A stretch of DNA of 64,000 nucleotides from Pedobacter metabolipauper (GCF_004362715.1 NZ_SNYC01000010.1:19888-83887); one strand, 5' to 3'; counted from the stretch's first letter, positions 25,345 through 35,654 are shown. The notes: generated by a model from the letters alone, not told the origin. Program-made: numbers and translations.

Positions 25345-27798
25345 TTACAATTTATACGAAGCGCTCAATACGAACTGACGTAAACGTTGTGGGTTTACCG
25401 TAGTATAACCGATAAAGTAATGTTTGTTGGTTATGTTGTTTACACTTAAACCAAAACGGTATTTGCTGCGGTCCAGGAATACAGATCCGTTAAATAGGTA
25501 ATACTCTGATAATTCAAGCGTACCAGAGCTTACACTGTTGATCACTTTATTATTGCTTGCATAGTTACCACCTAAACCAACACCCAGGCCATTGATCAGG
25601 GTTTCTGGTAAACGGTAGCTTAGATAAAGATTAGCCAGGTATGGTGATCCGGCAACATTTGAACGAAGTCCCAATACATCAGGATCGCCTTTTGTATATT
25701 TATTGTCGTTGTAACTGAAGCCTGCTACTACGTTAAGGCCGTTAAATGGTGTAGCAATGATCTCGGTTTCAAAACCTTTACTGGTTTGTGTACCATCTTG
25801 CTCCTGCGCAAATACCGGTGAGTTTGGAATGGCGCGAAGGCTGTTCGTTAATTTAATGCGGTAATAGCTGATGGTACCGTTTAATTTACCATCGAATAAG
25901 CCCAGTTTAACACCACCTTCAATTTGGTTCGCATTTTGAAGATCTGCAACAGTGGCATCGCCATTGGCATTGGTATATAATCCCGGGTTTACAAAACCAT
26001 TCTGTAAGTTCGCAAAAAGCGACAATTGGTCTTTAATTGGCTGATAGATCAAACCAAATTTAGGTGATACCGCAGTTTGGCTAAACGGCTCAGCCTGTTT
26101 AACACCATCAAAGTTATAAGTTCCTTTATTTTCATAATGGTCTACCCGAACACCTGCAGATGCAATCAATTGTTCAGTGATGTTTACCACATCTGATACG
26201 TAAGCACTGTAGGTATTGGTTTTATAGATATAGGTGTAGGTATTTGCTGCAGTAAGCGGGTTAGCTGCATTAGTTGCATCTACAACTTGTTTATTAAACG
26301 CACCATAATCGAATGATGGATCATTTAACGGAGCTATGCCATAGAAGTTACCGAAATATACCTGGTGAGAATTTTGATGCTGCAAGTCTAATCCTACTAC
26401 AAAACGGTTGCGTACAGAACCTATTTTGAAATCGCCATTAAAGTTTTCCTGAACCTCTATTCCTTTTAACTTACTATCTGCGGTAGACTGATCGTAACGG
26501 CCAATATAATTGTGACCTGTTAATGCTGGATTTCCAAATATGGCAGCATCAGTCATTAAATAATAATATGGGTTTGCACCATCAGAAAAGCTATTTGATG
26601 CGCTGAATATGGTTTGTGAGGTAAATTTATCAGAGATCTTATAGGTTGCCTGGGCAAAGTAATTGGTACTGCGGCTAAACTGGGTAACGTTATCATTAAG
26701 ATACGCGTTTTTATAATCGATGTTTAACTGCTTGGCATTGGTAACACCCATCTCTTTAGGTGTGGAGCCAAAGAAGAAAAACGGTTTTGCAGATGCACGG
26801 CCGTAAAACATTTCCGCTTCCAGTAAAATAGAAAGTCTATCGCTTGCTTTGATCGATAATGTTGGTGCTAATGCAAACGTACGGTTCTTGCCATAGTTTT
26901 GGAAGCTGCCTTCATAGTTGTAAGCGGAGTTTAAACGGAACAATACATTTCCATCAGCAGTAACCGGGGTATTTAAGTCAATGCTGGTACGGTTAAGGTC
27001 GTAGTTGCCAACGGTGTGGCCAACTTCTAAACCAAAAGCCTCATAAGGTTTTTTTGTTACCCTGTTGATCAATCCGCCGAAAGAAGATAATGTACTTCCA
27101 AATAAGGTTGCTGAAGGGCCTTTAATGATCTCGATTTTTTCTACGTTAACTGCATCAACGCCATTGGTTACCAAACCGGCAACTCCATTACGAAGGCGAC
27201 TTTGTACGGTAAAACCACGAAGGGTAAAATAACCACCGCCATCACCTGCACGGCCGGTAGCATCCCACATTTTTTGTACGCCTGGTGCATTTCTTAATGC
27301 ATCATCAACGGTAAAAAGCTGCTGCTCTTTTAATAAACCGTTGGTTATGGTGGTATAACTTTGAGAATTTTCTAATGCATTCAATGGTATTTTAGCAGCA
27401 TCTGTACTGATGCGGCTGGTGAAACGGTTTGCGCGACTTGCAATTACGTTTACTTCGCTTAACTGCGACATGCTTGCATTGATGGTGATTTGAGGTACGT
27501 CAGTGGTTTGTCCGGCAGTAACGGTAACCGGCACTTCAACGCGTTGAACACCTACATAAGAAATGATAATGGTAAAAGATCCTGCTGGTGCCTTGAATGA
27601 AAATTCACCAAGTTCATTGGTTGCCGTTCCATAATGGGTACCTTCTAATCCAATGGATACGTTACCTGCCGGTTCATTTTTTGAAGTAACTACTTTACCG
27701 CGAACTGTTCCCCTTGCTGTCTGGGAAAAGCTGTCGCCGGTATAGGTTACCAATAAAATAATTGTTAGTTGTAAAATTAAGAGTAATTTTCTATGCAT
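25345..27798 (-). CDS. TonB-dependent siderophore receptor
   Basis: The 817-residue protein has a signal peptide (to DSFSQ), a carboxypeptidase-like beta domain (about 30-115, GKVVTSKNEPAGNVSIGLEG), a plug with TonB-box-like and DDALRNAPGVQKMWD and PSATLFGS motifs (about 130-245), and a barrel ending QFVLSASYKL. The plug pattern is that of siderophore receptors rather than SusC proteins, and no SusD partner is present. It should import ferric siderophores. A good Bacteroidota promoter precedes it and the PepSY gene follows it, giving an iron-uptake unit. Confidence 0.93.
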   Translation of the reverse strand: MHRKLLLILQLTIILLVTYTGDSFSQTARGTVRGKVVTSKNEPAGNVSIGLEGTHYGTATNELGEFSFKAPAGSFTIIISYVGVQRVEVPVTVTAGQTTDVPQITINASMSQLSEVNVIASRANRFTSRISTDAAKIPLNALENSQSYTTITNGLLKEQQLFTVDDALRNAPGVQKMWDATGRAGDGGGYFTLRGFTVQSRLRNGVAGLVTNGVDAVNVEKIEIIKGPSATLFGSTLSSFGGLINRVTKKPYEAFGLEVGHTVGNYDLNRTSIDLNTPVTADGNVLFRLNSAYNYEGSFQNYGKNRTFALAPTLSIKASDRLSILLEAEMFYGRASAKPFFFFGSTPKEMGVTNAKQLNIDYKNAYLNDNVTQFSRSTNYFAQATYKISDKFTSQTIFSASNSFSDGANPYYYLMTDAAIFGNPALTGHNYIGRYDQSTADSKLKGIEVQENFNGDFKIGSVRNRFVVGLDLQHQNSHQVYFGNFYGIAPLNDPSFDYGAFNKQVVDATNAANPLTAANTYTYIYKTNTYSAYVSDVVNITEQLIASAGVRVDHYENKGTYNFDGVKQAEPFSQTAVSPKFGLIYQPIKDQLSLFANLQNGFVNPGLYTNANGDATVADLQNANQIEGGVKLGLFDGKLNGTISYYRIKLTNSLRAIPNSPVFAQEQDGTQTSKGFETEIIATPFNGLNVVAGFSYNDNKYTKGDPDVLGLRSNVAGSPYLANLYLSYRLPETLINGLGVGLGGNYASNNKVINSVSSGTLELSEYYLFNGSVFLDRSKYRFGLSVNNITNKHYFIGYTTVNPQRLRQFVLSASYKL

Positions 27799-27828
27799 TT
27801 TTATTAAGATTAATTATAAATAGAAATG

Positions 27829-27858
27829 CAAAAGTATATATTATTCTATAAGTCACAA
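27829..27858 (-). promoter_or_regulatory. Bacteroidota-type promoter of the siderophore receptor
   Basis: On the minus strand, TTG (27858-27856) is followed after 19 bases by TACTTTTG (27836-27829), matching the known -33 TTG and -7 TAnnTTTG pattern. It sits about 30 bases upstream of the receptor ATG at 27798. Confidence 0.65.
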
Positions 27859-28047
27859 GTTATTTACAAGAAATATATTTACTCCTGGTTTAGAACTGTA
27901 CTAATTGGTTCTTAACCTGCGTGAAGAAGAATAATTTGTTTACCGGGGAGAGAGCTTAGGGCTTTAAAATGGCAATGCACGCCAGATGAGATATTATCGA
28001 AATAGCATGAAGATATCTATCTATAGAAAGACATGACAGTTAGGGAT

Positions 28048-28287
28048 TTAAACAGGATTGGAATTTAATTCTTTATGTTTTTTTCCAGCTGTTATTATTT
28101 CCCTGCGGAAAGGAATTAACCGTTTCAGAGACTTTTTGGGTTGTAAGAATAGCACATCTGCAGCAAGGGCCTTATAAGCTTCTTTTGAATCCTGGTCGGC
28201 TTCCATAAAGCCAGGTACAGAGTACATGGCAACGCTCATTGCACAGTCAACCAGCTGGTGTTTAATATGTTTTGTATTCAATTTCAT
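28048..28287 (-). CDS. Small hypothetical protein, 79 aa
   Basis: The frame starts at ATG 28287 (MKLNTKHIKHQLVD). A TTG 15 bases upstream is open too. The sequence is mixed helical with a basic C-terminal half (QPKKSLKRLIPFRREI) and no motif that I recognise. Codon use looks like that of its neighbours, which is the main support. It is flanked by gaps of 150-250 bases. Confidence 0.45.
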   Translation of the reverse strand: MKLNTKHIKHQLVDCAMSVAMYSVPGFMEADQDSKEAYKALAADVLFLQPKKSLKRLIPFRREIITAGKKHKELNSNPV

Positions 28288-28458
28288 AGATACTTGCTGC
28301 AATGCAAAAGCTGTGCCTATTCCTGCTTAGAAATTAAATAAATACCTGATTTGGTGAAATTTAACGTACTGATTACAGAATTAATGATAAAATGTAACCG
28401 ATATACCTGTTTTTAAAATTTATCTTTGGTTGAATATGTCGTAAGTTTCTACAGCGAA

Positions 28459-29412
28459 TCAAATTCCGTTAATTTCAGCGATCAGATGATCACAGGCTGC
28501 AAACGCATTGTATAGGAATTTATTCCGATGCTTTTCACCTTGTCCGCTAAAGGCTACGGACTTTTTGATAAGTCCCTGCATCCAATCTTTGGTTTGCGTA
28601 CAGTAAAACTGATCGTCGGTTTTAAGATAATTAAAGGTATTGAACCTGTTATAGCACAGCATACTATCTTTAAATTGTATTAAATAGGCCAGGCTGCCCA
28701 GCACATCGCAATTGTACCAGTTAAAGGTGTGATCCGGATCTATTGTCTTTTTGGCACTGATGGCATACATGTTCATGTCGGTAAGGCAGTAGCGGATCTG
28801 TTCTACAATTTTTTCTGCAAGCGACTTATCGCTAATGTGTCCGGCTTCAAATGCATAACGCACCTGGTCTATCGTACCATGTACAGTATCTTTAGACCAT
28901 ATTTCTGTGCTGGGAATTTCAAGATAAATCTGGTTTAATTCTTTAGCAACGGCAACAATCTCTTCACTTATGGCTGAGTAATCGAATTTAAGCGCAGAGT
29001 TGTCGGCCCAAAAGAACAGTTTAAAGCAGGTAAGTTCCGGATATTTAAAGAAGTGAAAGATGGGTATATCATCTGTGGTAATCAGGATATGTTTTTCTTT
29101 ACGCTGCTGAATAAATTTTAGGTTCTGCAGTAAATCTTTCAGGTAGTCGAGCATGTTGGGTGTTTCCCGGTTTACATACAGGTAGCTAAAGCTTACGGAA
29201 GGCAATTGATTGGGCTGGTAAGAAAATGGGGTTGCAAATGAATCAGATAGCTTAATTAACTGGGGCATGCTTAACGTGCTTGTTCCCCTGATCTTTTTAT
29301 AGGCCTCATTGGCACTAATATCCAATACATCTGCTACACTTTGAGCCAGATTCTGATATTCTGGTAATGCACCGCTGATGGCTTCGAAGAATTTAACCTG
29401 TTCTTGATTCAT
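28459..29412 (-). CDS. BetR-like HTH transcriptional regulator, 317 aa
   Basis: The N-terminal 60 residues form a helix-turn-helix of the kind found in BetR-like proteins (YQNLAQSVADVLDISANEAY, then KIRGTSTLSMPQLIKLSD). The remainder is a long helical/mixed domain without assigned function, common in Bacteroidota hypothetical regulators. There is no signal peptide. It stands alone between the small gene at 28 kb and a divergently oriented lipoprotein gene, which could be its target. Confidence 0.65.
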   Translation of the reverse strand: MNQEQVKFFEAISGALPEYQNLAQSVADVLDISANEAYKKIRGTSTLSMPQLIKLSDSFATPFSYQPNQLPSVSFSYLYVNRETPNMLDYLKDLLQNLKFIQQRKEKHILITTDDIPIFHFFKYPELTCFKLFFWADNSALKFDYSAISEEIVAVAKELNQIYLEIPSTEIWSKDTVHGTIDQVRYAFEAGHISDKSLAEKIVEQIRYCLTDMNMYAISAKKTIDPDHTFNWYNCDVLGSLAYLIQFKDSMLCYNRFNTFNYLKTDDQFYCTQTKDWMQGLIKKSVAFSGQGEKHRNKFLYNAFAACDHLIAEINGI

Positions 29413-29651
29413 GAAATAATAATCTAAAAGATGGTTTAATATAAATTATTTAAACTGAAAATAGAAATAATGCTTTGAATTAATCTTAAAGATTATGGAT
29501 AGTATTTCGTTTTAGACACAAAAACTTTTGAGATTACTTTAAGTTAAAACGTGAATTTTTTAGGATTATTTGATCGTTTTTATGGTGGTACATTTGATTA
29601 TTGAATCAGGGATACTTCAAATCGGATATCTGATATTTAAATCAAAGAACC

Positions 29652-30245
29652 ATGAAAATTAAAAAAATAGGAAGATCGAATTTCGATATTAAAGTAAAGA
29701 TTGCTGCTGCGGCAATGGTTTGTTTGTTGTTTGGCTCCTGTGTGAGCCTGAAGACACCGAAAAGAGACGATTTGGTTCGGCTAAAGACGCCACAGTTAAT
29801 TGGGAAATATGCAACCTGGTCCTCTGATCAATTTAAGACACATTTGGGCAAGGATACGATCATTCCTGTCGATTTGTGGAGGCTTCTAGGCACTTCTTCT
29901 GAAACCGATTCTGTTACACGAAAACAGGCAACGCACATGGAATTAAGACTGACTGATAAAAATCACGTTACTGCCATATTATACAAGGGTGATGTAGCAC
30001 TTAAGAAGGAGGTAATTAAGGGCCGTGTGAGAAGAGGTTACTTCAGAAAGAAAACTGAGGCTGATCTGATGGGTGTACCGCCATTTTACTGGTCGCTTAG
30101 TTCCCAGAAAGTTCAATTTGGAATTGGTAAGGAACAGCAGTTATTTGTTGATGCAGCTGCTGAAACCGGAGGGAGTATCCTGATTATAGGGGCTTCATCA
30201 GGTGGTTTTACAAGGAGCTATACGGTGCCATTATATGTAAAATAA
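29652..30245 (+). CDS. Hypothetical lipoprotein, 197 aa
   Basis: A signal peptide with a basic n-region and a lipobox (CLLFGSC) near residue 30 predicts a lipoprotein. The C-terminal part (GGSILIIGASSGGFTRSYTVPLY) is hydrophobic and repeats small residues. I do not recognise a family. It is divergent from the BetR-like regulator. Confidence 0.65.
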   Translation: MKIKKIGRSNFDIKVKIAAAAMVCLLFGSCVSLKTPKRDDLVRLKTPQLIGKYATWSSDQFKTHLGKDTIIPVDLWRLLGTSSETDSVTRKQATHMELRLTDKNHVTAILYKGDVALKKEVIKGRVRRGYFRKKTEADLMGVPPFYWSLSSQKVQFGIGKEQQLFVDAAAETGGSILIIGASSGGFTRSYTVPLYVK

Positions 30246-30360
30246 GAGATCATTGGAATCATTTCCTTTTAGGTACATTATACCTATGTTATACCATACA
30301 TTGGGTGGGGCGAAGAAAAATAGCGAGAGCGCGGATGATCCGATGATGTGAAATGCTTAC

Positions 30361-30394
30361 GGTATGGCCACGTATTGAGTTGCCTGGCCATACC
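30361..30394. terminator. Hairpin between convergent genes
   Basis: GGTATGGCCA (30361-30370) pairs perfectly with TGGCCATACC (30385-30394), and the flanks CTTAC/GTAAG extend the stem with one bulge. It lies between a plus-strand gene ending at 30245 and a minus-strand gene ending at 30423, consistent with a shared terminator that lacks a T tract. Confidence 0.55.
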
Positions 30395-30422
30395 GGTAAG
30401 TTTAGTTCGGATATACTTGTAC

Positions 30423-31013
30423 CTACAGGTCGCTATCTTTAAACAGTTTGTTCAATGCACTTTCAACTTTTGCTACGTCAGTTCCGATGGTTTTAGAGAT
30501 CTTAGCGTCCAATGACGAACCGAATTCTGCGGTTACCTTAACTGCTTCAGGATTGTTGATCACATCAAGTTGAAACTTATGATCTCCAAATTTAAACGCG
30601 ACAGTTAAGCCGTTGGTTCTTTTTTCAATGATTTTTACAAACTCGTAGCTGGTACTCAGCGTATCAAATGAATCTTTTACTGCCTGGAAGATGAATTCTG
30701 TTTCAATGCTTAAACCATTGACTATAATAGTAGCCTTTTGTAATGCTGCTTTAAGTTTGGCGTCCGATTTAACACTTTCATGGATATCCTGCAGCGGCTC
30801 TAAAAGGTCTTCACTATATAGAATCTCTTTTTTGTCTGTGATATGAATGGAAATATTGCTGCCCTCGGTTGTCTGCTCGATCTGGATGCTGTCGTTTCCG
30901 TCTTTTATTATTGCTACGGTTTCTGATTTTTGCTCAACTTTTGCATCTGCTATTGCATCTTTAATCAGATCTACAATATATCCCAGAACTGGATCCTGTT
31001 GTATTTTAGTCAT
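30423..31013 (-). CDS. Hypothetical cytoplasmic protein, 196 aa
   Basis: The acidic, soluble protein MTKIQQDPVLGYIVDLIKDA has no signal peptide. Its pattern of alternating helices and beta segments does not match a family known to me. It is divergent from the DUF6624 gene with 83 bases between them. Confidence 0.6.
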   Translation of the reverse strand: MTKIQQDPVLGYIVDLIKDAIADAKVEQKSETVAIIKDGNDSIQIEQTTEGSNISIHITDKKEILYSEDLLEPLQDIHESVKSDAKLKAALQKATIIVNGLSIETEFIFQAVKDSFDTLSTSYEFVKIIEKRTNGLTVAFKFGDHKFQLDVINNPEAVKVTAEFGSSLDAKISKTIGTDVAKVESALNKLFKDSDL

Positions 31014-31096
31014 TGGTTATATTTAAATTTTGGCAAAGGTAATAAGATTGGTCTTTATGTAGGGTACTAAGTAAAGGAATATCTATCTTTATTATC

Positions 31097-31765
31097 ATGA
31101 AACCTTTCGCCATTTTAGTTGCCATCTTATTTTCAAGCCTTTTATCTTTAGGTCAGGTAACCTCATTTAGCATCGATCCTGCCAAACTGGATAAACAGCT
31201 GGCCGACCGTTTAGATTCTATTTACAACATCGATCAATCTACCAGGATGGCTTATTTCAATGCCAAACAACGCAATGAAAGTGCTGCGGTGATAGATAGC
31301 CTTTATCGTCATATGCACAACGCAGATAAAGATAACTTATTGAAAGTTAATGTAATTATAAAGCAGTACGGTTGGCTGGGGCCTCAAAAGGTTGGAATTA
31401 CCGGTAGTCAGGGTTTATTCCTGGTAATTCAGCATGCGGATTTAAAAACACAGGAGTACTATCTGCCAATGATCAGGGCTGCAGAAAAGAATGGTGAAAT
31501 ATTATCAAGTAACCTGGCTATTCTTGAAGACAGGATTTGTATGCGTAATGGTAAGAAACAGGTTTACGGGAGTCAGGGGTTTACAGATAAAGAAACCGGA
31601 AAGAAGTACATCTATCCGATCATAGATATTGACAATCTTGACGAAAGGCGCAAGGCGATGGGGATGCCGCCGATGCACGAATATGTTGCCGGATGGAATG
31701 CGGAGGATTATAAAAAGGATCTTTCAAAGATTGAAGGGATCGTTAAGCAGCAAAAAATAGAATAG
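31097..31765 (+). CDS. Secreted DUF6624-like protein, 222 aa
   Basis: A signal peptide (MKPFAILVAILFSSLLSLG) is followed by a helical domain with the conserved-looking block AILEDRICMRNGKKQVYGSQ and the end motif RRKAMGMPPMHEY. I associate these with DUF6624, a family of unknown function abundant in Bacteroidota. It is a single gene and probably acts in the periplasm. Confidence 0.7.
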   Translation: MKPFAILVAILFSSLLSLGQVTSFSIDPAKLDKQLADRLDSIYNIDQSTRMAYFNAKQRNESAAVIDSLYRHMHNADKDNLLKVNVIIKQYGWLGPQKVGITGSQGLFLVIQHADLKTQEYYLPMIRAAEKNGEILSSNLAILEDRICMRNGKKQVYGSQGFTDKETGKKYIYPIIDIDNLDERRKAMGMPPMHEYVAGWNAEDYKKDLSKIEGIVKQQKIE

Positions 31766-31862
31766 TAGAAATGGTTAATTGAGCTGTGTGTAATAATGCT
31801 GATAATAATTTGATTGTTATCCGGTTAGTCTTATTTTAGCTAAACACACAAAAACCAATTAT

Positions 31863-32210
31863 ATGAAACCATTTCATTTATTTTGCGGAATAGGCATCGC
31901 TTTATGCCTTTCTGCATGTTCAATCGGGAGCCCGACTTATTTTGGTGCTAAATATCCGCCAACGGATTCCGTTCAAACTTTTTATGCGGCTAAAGACATT
32001 CATCAGCCATACAAGGTAATTGGTCGCATGATCGCACCCATCACCGACTCTGAAAGCAACCAGGAATTGGTAAAGCGCCGTTTAATTGAAAGGGCGAAAA
32101 AGGTAGGTGCCAATGCGCTTATTTTCTCAGATATCAGCCGGGAGACACATGCGAAAACTACCGATGACTTTTCTATCAAGGCGGAAGCCATCATTTTTAC
32201 CGACAAATAA
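31863..32210 (+). CDS. Small lipoprotein, 115 aa
   Basis: The signal peptide MKPFHLFCGIGIALCLSAC has a clear lipobox. The mature 95 residues include RRLIERAKKVGANALIF, the helix-strand element typical of small envelope domains of the YbjQ/DUF4156 type. The function is not known. A strong terminator follows. Confidence 0.7.
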   Translation: MKPFHLFCGIGIALCLSACSIGSPTYFGAKYPPTDSVQTFYAAKDIHQPYKVIGRMIAPITDSESNQELVKRRLIERAKKVGANALIFSDISRETHAKTTDDFSIKAEAIIFTDK

Positions 32211-32237
32211 CCACGAGAATATTGTTGCCAAATACTT

Positions 32238-32270
32238 TATAAAGCCACTGTACTATGCAGTGGCTTTATA
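32238..32270 (+). terminator. Rho-independent-like terminator after the small lipoprotein
   Basis: TATAAAGCCACTG (32238-32250) and CAGTGGCTTTATA (32258-32270) form a perfect 13-bp stem with a 7-base loop, 28 bases after the stop codon. Confidence 0.7.
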
Positions 32271-32339
32271 GTATGCTGATATCTCTGATTTTTATTATCT
32301 TTAAGGTATCTGTTTATGAATACCTTAATCATTTTCCTC

Positions 32340-33050
32340 ATGAAGACTATCAAACTTTTAATGTTAACAATGCTTACGTTTGGCATCATGGTTTCAAATT
32401 TAAAGGCACAAGTTGCCATAACCGGTGCCTGGCGGTTTAGCGAGGGTAGTGCTACGCACCAGTTATTATTTCAGGATGGATTCTTTTTCCATTCGGTGTA
32501 TGAGGGCGATAAATTTATCACCACACAAGGTGGGAAATATGAGGTAAATAATCAAACCATTAAAGCAAGCATACTCTTTAACAGTTCAGATTCTGCAAAA
32601 GTAGGTACCACTATGGATGTGCCTGTTAGCGTTTCGGCAACTCAACTCGTTATTGAGATTCCTGAAGGCCGTATTGCTTTTAACCGGGTGGATGACAGTA
32701 AGGCTGCTATTGCAGGGGTGTGGCACATTACAGGCAGGATGGGAGCGGATGGTAAGGTTGAGGCAATCCATCAGGCTGGTACACGCCAAACCTATAAGCT
32801 GCTGACTGGGACAAAATTTCAGTGGGTAGCCATAGATCCTGCTAAGAAACAATTTTCTGGCACTGGCGGAGGTTCATATACATTTAAAGATGGTAAGTAC
32901 ATAGAGAACATCGAATTCTTTTCACGCGACAATACCCGTGTTGGTGCTTCACTGAGCTTTGATGGTAAACTGGAAAATGGCGACTGGCACCACAGCGGAC
33001 TGAGCAGTAAAGGGGCTAAGATCTATGAAGTTTGGAGCAAAGTAAAATAA
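32340..33050 (+). CDS. Secreted beta-rich protein with duplicated domain, 236 aa
   Basis: The start MKTIKLLMLTMLTFG at 32340 gives a signal peptide ending LKAQ. An in-frame ATG 24 bases upstream is less likely. The mature protein contains two similar halves, each opening with I-x-G-x-W (ITGAWRFSEG and IAGVWHITGR) and running through lipocalin- or DUF-like strands. The role is unknown. It converges with the TlpA-like gene at 33052. Confidence 0.65.
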   Translation: MKTIKLLMLTMLTFGIMVSNLKAQVAITGAWRFSEGSATHQLLFQDGFFFHSVYEGDKFITTQGGKYEVNNQTIKASILFNSSDSAKVGTTMDVPVSVSATQLVIEIPEGRIAFNRVDDSKAAIAGVWHITGRMGADGKVEAIHQAGTRQTYKLLTGTKFQWVAIDPAKKQFSGTGGGSYTFKDGKYIENIEFFSRDNTRVGASLSFDGKLENGDWHHSGLSSKGAKIYEVWSKVK

Positions 33051-33051
33051 T

Positions 33052-34503
33052 CTACTTTGAAAGTATATCCTGAATATCTTTTGATAACTTTTTCAGTTCC
33101 GAAGGTCGGGAAGCATTGGCTGTTTTAGTTTTTCCTCTATTGTCAATTAACAGGTAAGCAGGGAATCCACCGATATTAAAATTCCCCATTAATGTTTTTG
33201 AATTGTCATCGTCAAGAAAGTAATTCTCACCCTTAATCTTCTTTTCTTTAATTAGTTTTTGCCAGTTTTTCTCGGTTGATTGCAAGCAGAGATTTACAAA
33301 GACTACATCCTTGCCTGCAAATTTCTCATGCAATGCCGGAGCAAATTCCATTTCTTTAAGGCAGGGCATGCACCACGTGGCGTATACATCCAGGTAGATT
33401 ACCTTGCCTGGGTATTTTGTTGACAACAAGTTTAAAAAATCGACATTTGGTATCGTTGATACCTCATCATTTTCCAGGTATTGAATTTTCGACAGTACTG
33501 TTTTCTGGATGGTCAAATTATTCGCCTTGTTTACTGAAAGCTCAAAATATTGGTAAATGGCTGGGTCTGTAAAATACTTTTTCAGTGCAGGTATTTCATG
33601 CTGTAATGCTGGTGTTTTATTGATCAAAGATGAAAGATAGCTGAACATCATATAATCACGGCTAATACCGGGAGATTCTTTTAGAAGTATTTTTGCGCCT
33701 GCTTCCAGGGCTTCTTTAATGTGTTCTGGTTTTACTGCTTCGTTTATTAAACCGTTGCTTCCTGTTTTCCAGCTTGCATAATATTCCAGATGATAGGGAT
33801 ACATCATGGTGATAAAGTTGGTATCATTACCCAATTCAAAAAAGGTATTCTTAAACATATTTATTCTCTCAGATCTGGTAGATGTTGAATCGCTGCCGGC
33901 ATCCACATAGTCAGCTATCCAATTGGATATTCCATACTTCACATCTCTTTTAAAAAAATTAATTATTATGGGGTCAATATTGTACTGTGCTGCATATTGA
34001 TGGATTGCTGTTAAATAACGGTCATAGTCTTTTTTTACCACCTGGAACATTTCTGGTACGGACCAGGTATAGTTGTATTTTTGATATGGAAGCCCGGCCA
34101 AAAAATGATGGAACAAATTTAATTGTGTGCTTAGTTTAGCATGGTCTCCAGAAATACTTAACCATTTAAAGTTGGGCTGGTTAAGTAAAGCAGCATCGAT
34201 CACCAGATGTACAGAGTCTCCGGGTGCCACATATAAATTGATGAAGGTATCGTTGTAAGCGATGGTCATGTTTTGTGTAAGGGGCATATATTCCTGAACT
34301 GAAAATCCCATCAGGCTGTCTGGAGTAGCACTCTTACGGTTTTTATCAAAGGGATTAAGAAAGTTAATGCCCAAAACCTTTGGTGTTTCTGCTGTACTGT
34401 TGATGATGCGTCCGGTTATGATTACCCGTTTAGGGGTTAATTGTGCCGTAGCGCTGCTTGAGGCAAATGCGAGTATAAGAAAAAAGAGCCGCTTTAGTTT
34501 CAT
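33052..34503 (-). CDS. TlpA-family thiol-disulfide oxidoreductase, 483 aa
   Basis: A signal peptide (to SSATAQ) is followed by about 330 residues of helical/mixed sequence. A C-terminal thioredoxin fold carries the active site ATWCMPCLKEM and a cis-Pro loop (IGGFPAYLLID). It should act in the periplasm as a reductase or in protein folding. Long N-terminal extensions of this type are common in Bacteroidota. It is not tied to a Sus pair here. The gene is single and divergent from the SDR gene. Confidence 0.88.
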   Translation of the reverse strand: MKLKRLFFLILAFASSSATAQLTPKRVIITGRIINSTAETPKVLGINFLNPFDKNRKSATPDSLMGFSVQEYMPLTQNMTIAYNDTFINLYVAPGDSVHLVIDAALLNQPNFKWLSISGDHAKLSTQLNLFHHFLAGLPYQKYNYTWSVPEMFQVVKKDYDRYLTAIHQYAAQYNIDPIIINFFKRDVKYGISNWIADYVDAGSDSTSTRSERINMFKNTFFELGNDTNFITMMYPYHLEYYASWKTGSNGLINEAVKPEHIKEALEAGAKILLKESPGISRDYMMFSYLSSLINKTPALQHEIPALKKYFTDPAIYQYFELSVNKANNLTIQKTVLSKIQYLENDEVSTIPNVDFLNLLSTKYPGKVIYLDVYATWCMPCLKEMEFAPALHEKFAGKDVVFVNLCLQSTEKNWQKLIKEKKIKGENYFLDDDNSKTLMGNFNIGGFPAYLLIDNRGKTKTANASRPSELKKLSKDIQDILSK

Positions 34504-34687
34504 TGTATGACTAAAATAGACTTTATTTTTTAGAATAACAACCTCATTTCATTGATGTTGCCTTAATGTCAGGCCGTTTATTGCCGGAATTAAAATATTG
34601 AACAAAGTCCATGAATAAATAAATTAAACAATTTGTCCAATTCTGATAATCCAGTTGTCATTCTGATATAAACTTAAAATATATCAA

Positions 34688-35443
34688 ATGAAAATTGTAG
34701 TAATTGGAGGTTCTGGCCTCATTGGAACTAAATTGGTTAAAAGTCTGCGTACACTTGGACATGAGGTTATTGCGGCATCACCAAAATCTGGTGTCGATAC
34801 CATCACTGGAGCAGGTCTGGCCGACGCGCTGAAAGGTGCAGAAATTGTAGTTGATGTTGCGAACTCTCCGTCATTTGAAGACGCTGCAGTGCTGGCATTT
34901 TTTGAAACCTCTGGTAAAAACCTGCTTGCAGCAGAAGCTATAGCTGGTGTTAAGCATCACATTGCCTTGTCTGTTGTTGGAACGGAGCGCCTTCAGGAAA
35001 GCGGATATTTTCGCGCTAAGCTTGCCCAGGAAAAACTGATCAAAGCATCAGCCATTCCTTATACCATTGTTCATGCCACCCAATTCTTTGAATTTGTAAG
35101 CGGTATTGTACAAGCAGGAACAAAGGATGATACAATTGTAATGTCTACTGCGATGGTACAGCCGATAGCCTCAGATGATGTGGTTGCGAAAATGACAGAG
35201 ATTACCCTGGGCAATCCCTTAAATGCTACTGTTGAAGTTGCAGGTCCGGAGCTGTTCCGTTTAAATGATCTTGTGAAAAAATACATGCTGCTGAAACAAG
35301 ACGAGCGGGAAGTAGTTAGTGATCGAGATGCGCCATATTATGGAGCAAAGCTGGAAACTCATTCACTCATACCAGGTGAAGCTGCAAGTATTGGAAAGAT
35401 ACCGTACGACAGCTGGATCAATGAACCGGGCAATCTTAAATAA
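34688..35443 (+). CDS. NmrA-like/atypical SDR NAD(P)-binding oxidoreductase
   Basis: The 251-residue protein has the N-terminal Rossmann motif GGSGLIG, then TIVHATQFFEF and a C-terminal AGPELFRLNDL, typical of atypical short-chain dehydrogenases that often act as redox or quinone sensors. It starts the group of stress-type genes SDR, VOC, Crp-like and quinone oxidoreductase. A good terminator follows, so it is its own transcript. Confidence 0.9.
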   Translation: MKIVVIGGSGLIGTKLVKSLRTLGHEVIAASPKSGVDTITGAGLADALKGAEIVVDVANSPSFEDAAVLAFFETSGKNLLAAEAIAGVKHHIALSVVGTERLQESGYFRAKLAQEKLIKASAIPYTIVHATQFFEFVSGIVQAGTKDDTIVMSTAMVQPIASDDVVAKMTEITLGNPLNATVEVAGPELFRLNDLVKKYMLLKQDEREVVSDRDAPYYGAKLETHSLIPGEAASIGKIPYDSWINEPGNLK

Positions 35444-35470
35444 TTGGGTCATTAAATCTTAGGCAAACTT

Positions 35471-35510
35471 AAAAGCAGCATTGATCAACCGTAATGCTGC
35501 TTTTTGTTTT
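35471..35510 (+). terminator. Rho-independent terminator after the SDR gene
   Basis: AAAAGCAGCATT (35471-35482) pairs with AATGCTGCTTTT (35493-35504), and T-rich sequence follows (TTTTTGTTTT). This is a textbook terminator. Confidence 0.9.
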
Positions 35511-35654
35511 ATATCTCTTCGTCTTAAACTTCGTCTTAAAATGATTTGATAACCCCGGCGATTAATAGCCTTGAGAACTCATTTTCCGGATAAAAGACAT
35601 TGTTAGGATCTGCTGATTTTGTTTAAATTTACTTTTGCACTTAAAGACGCACAT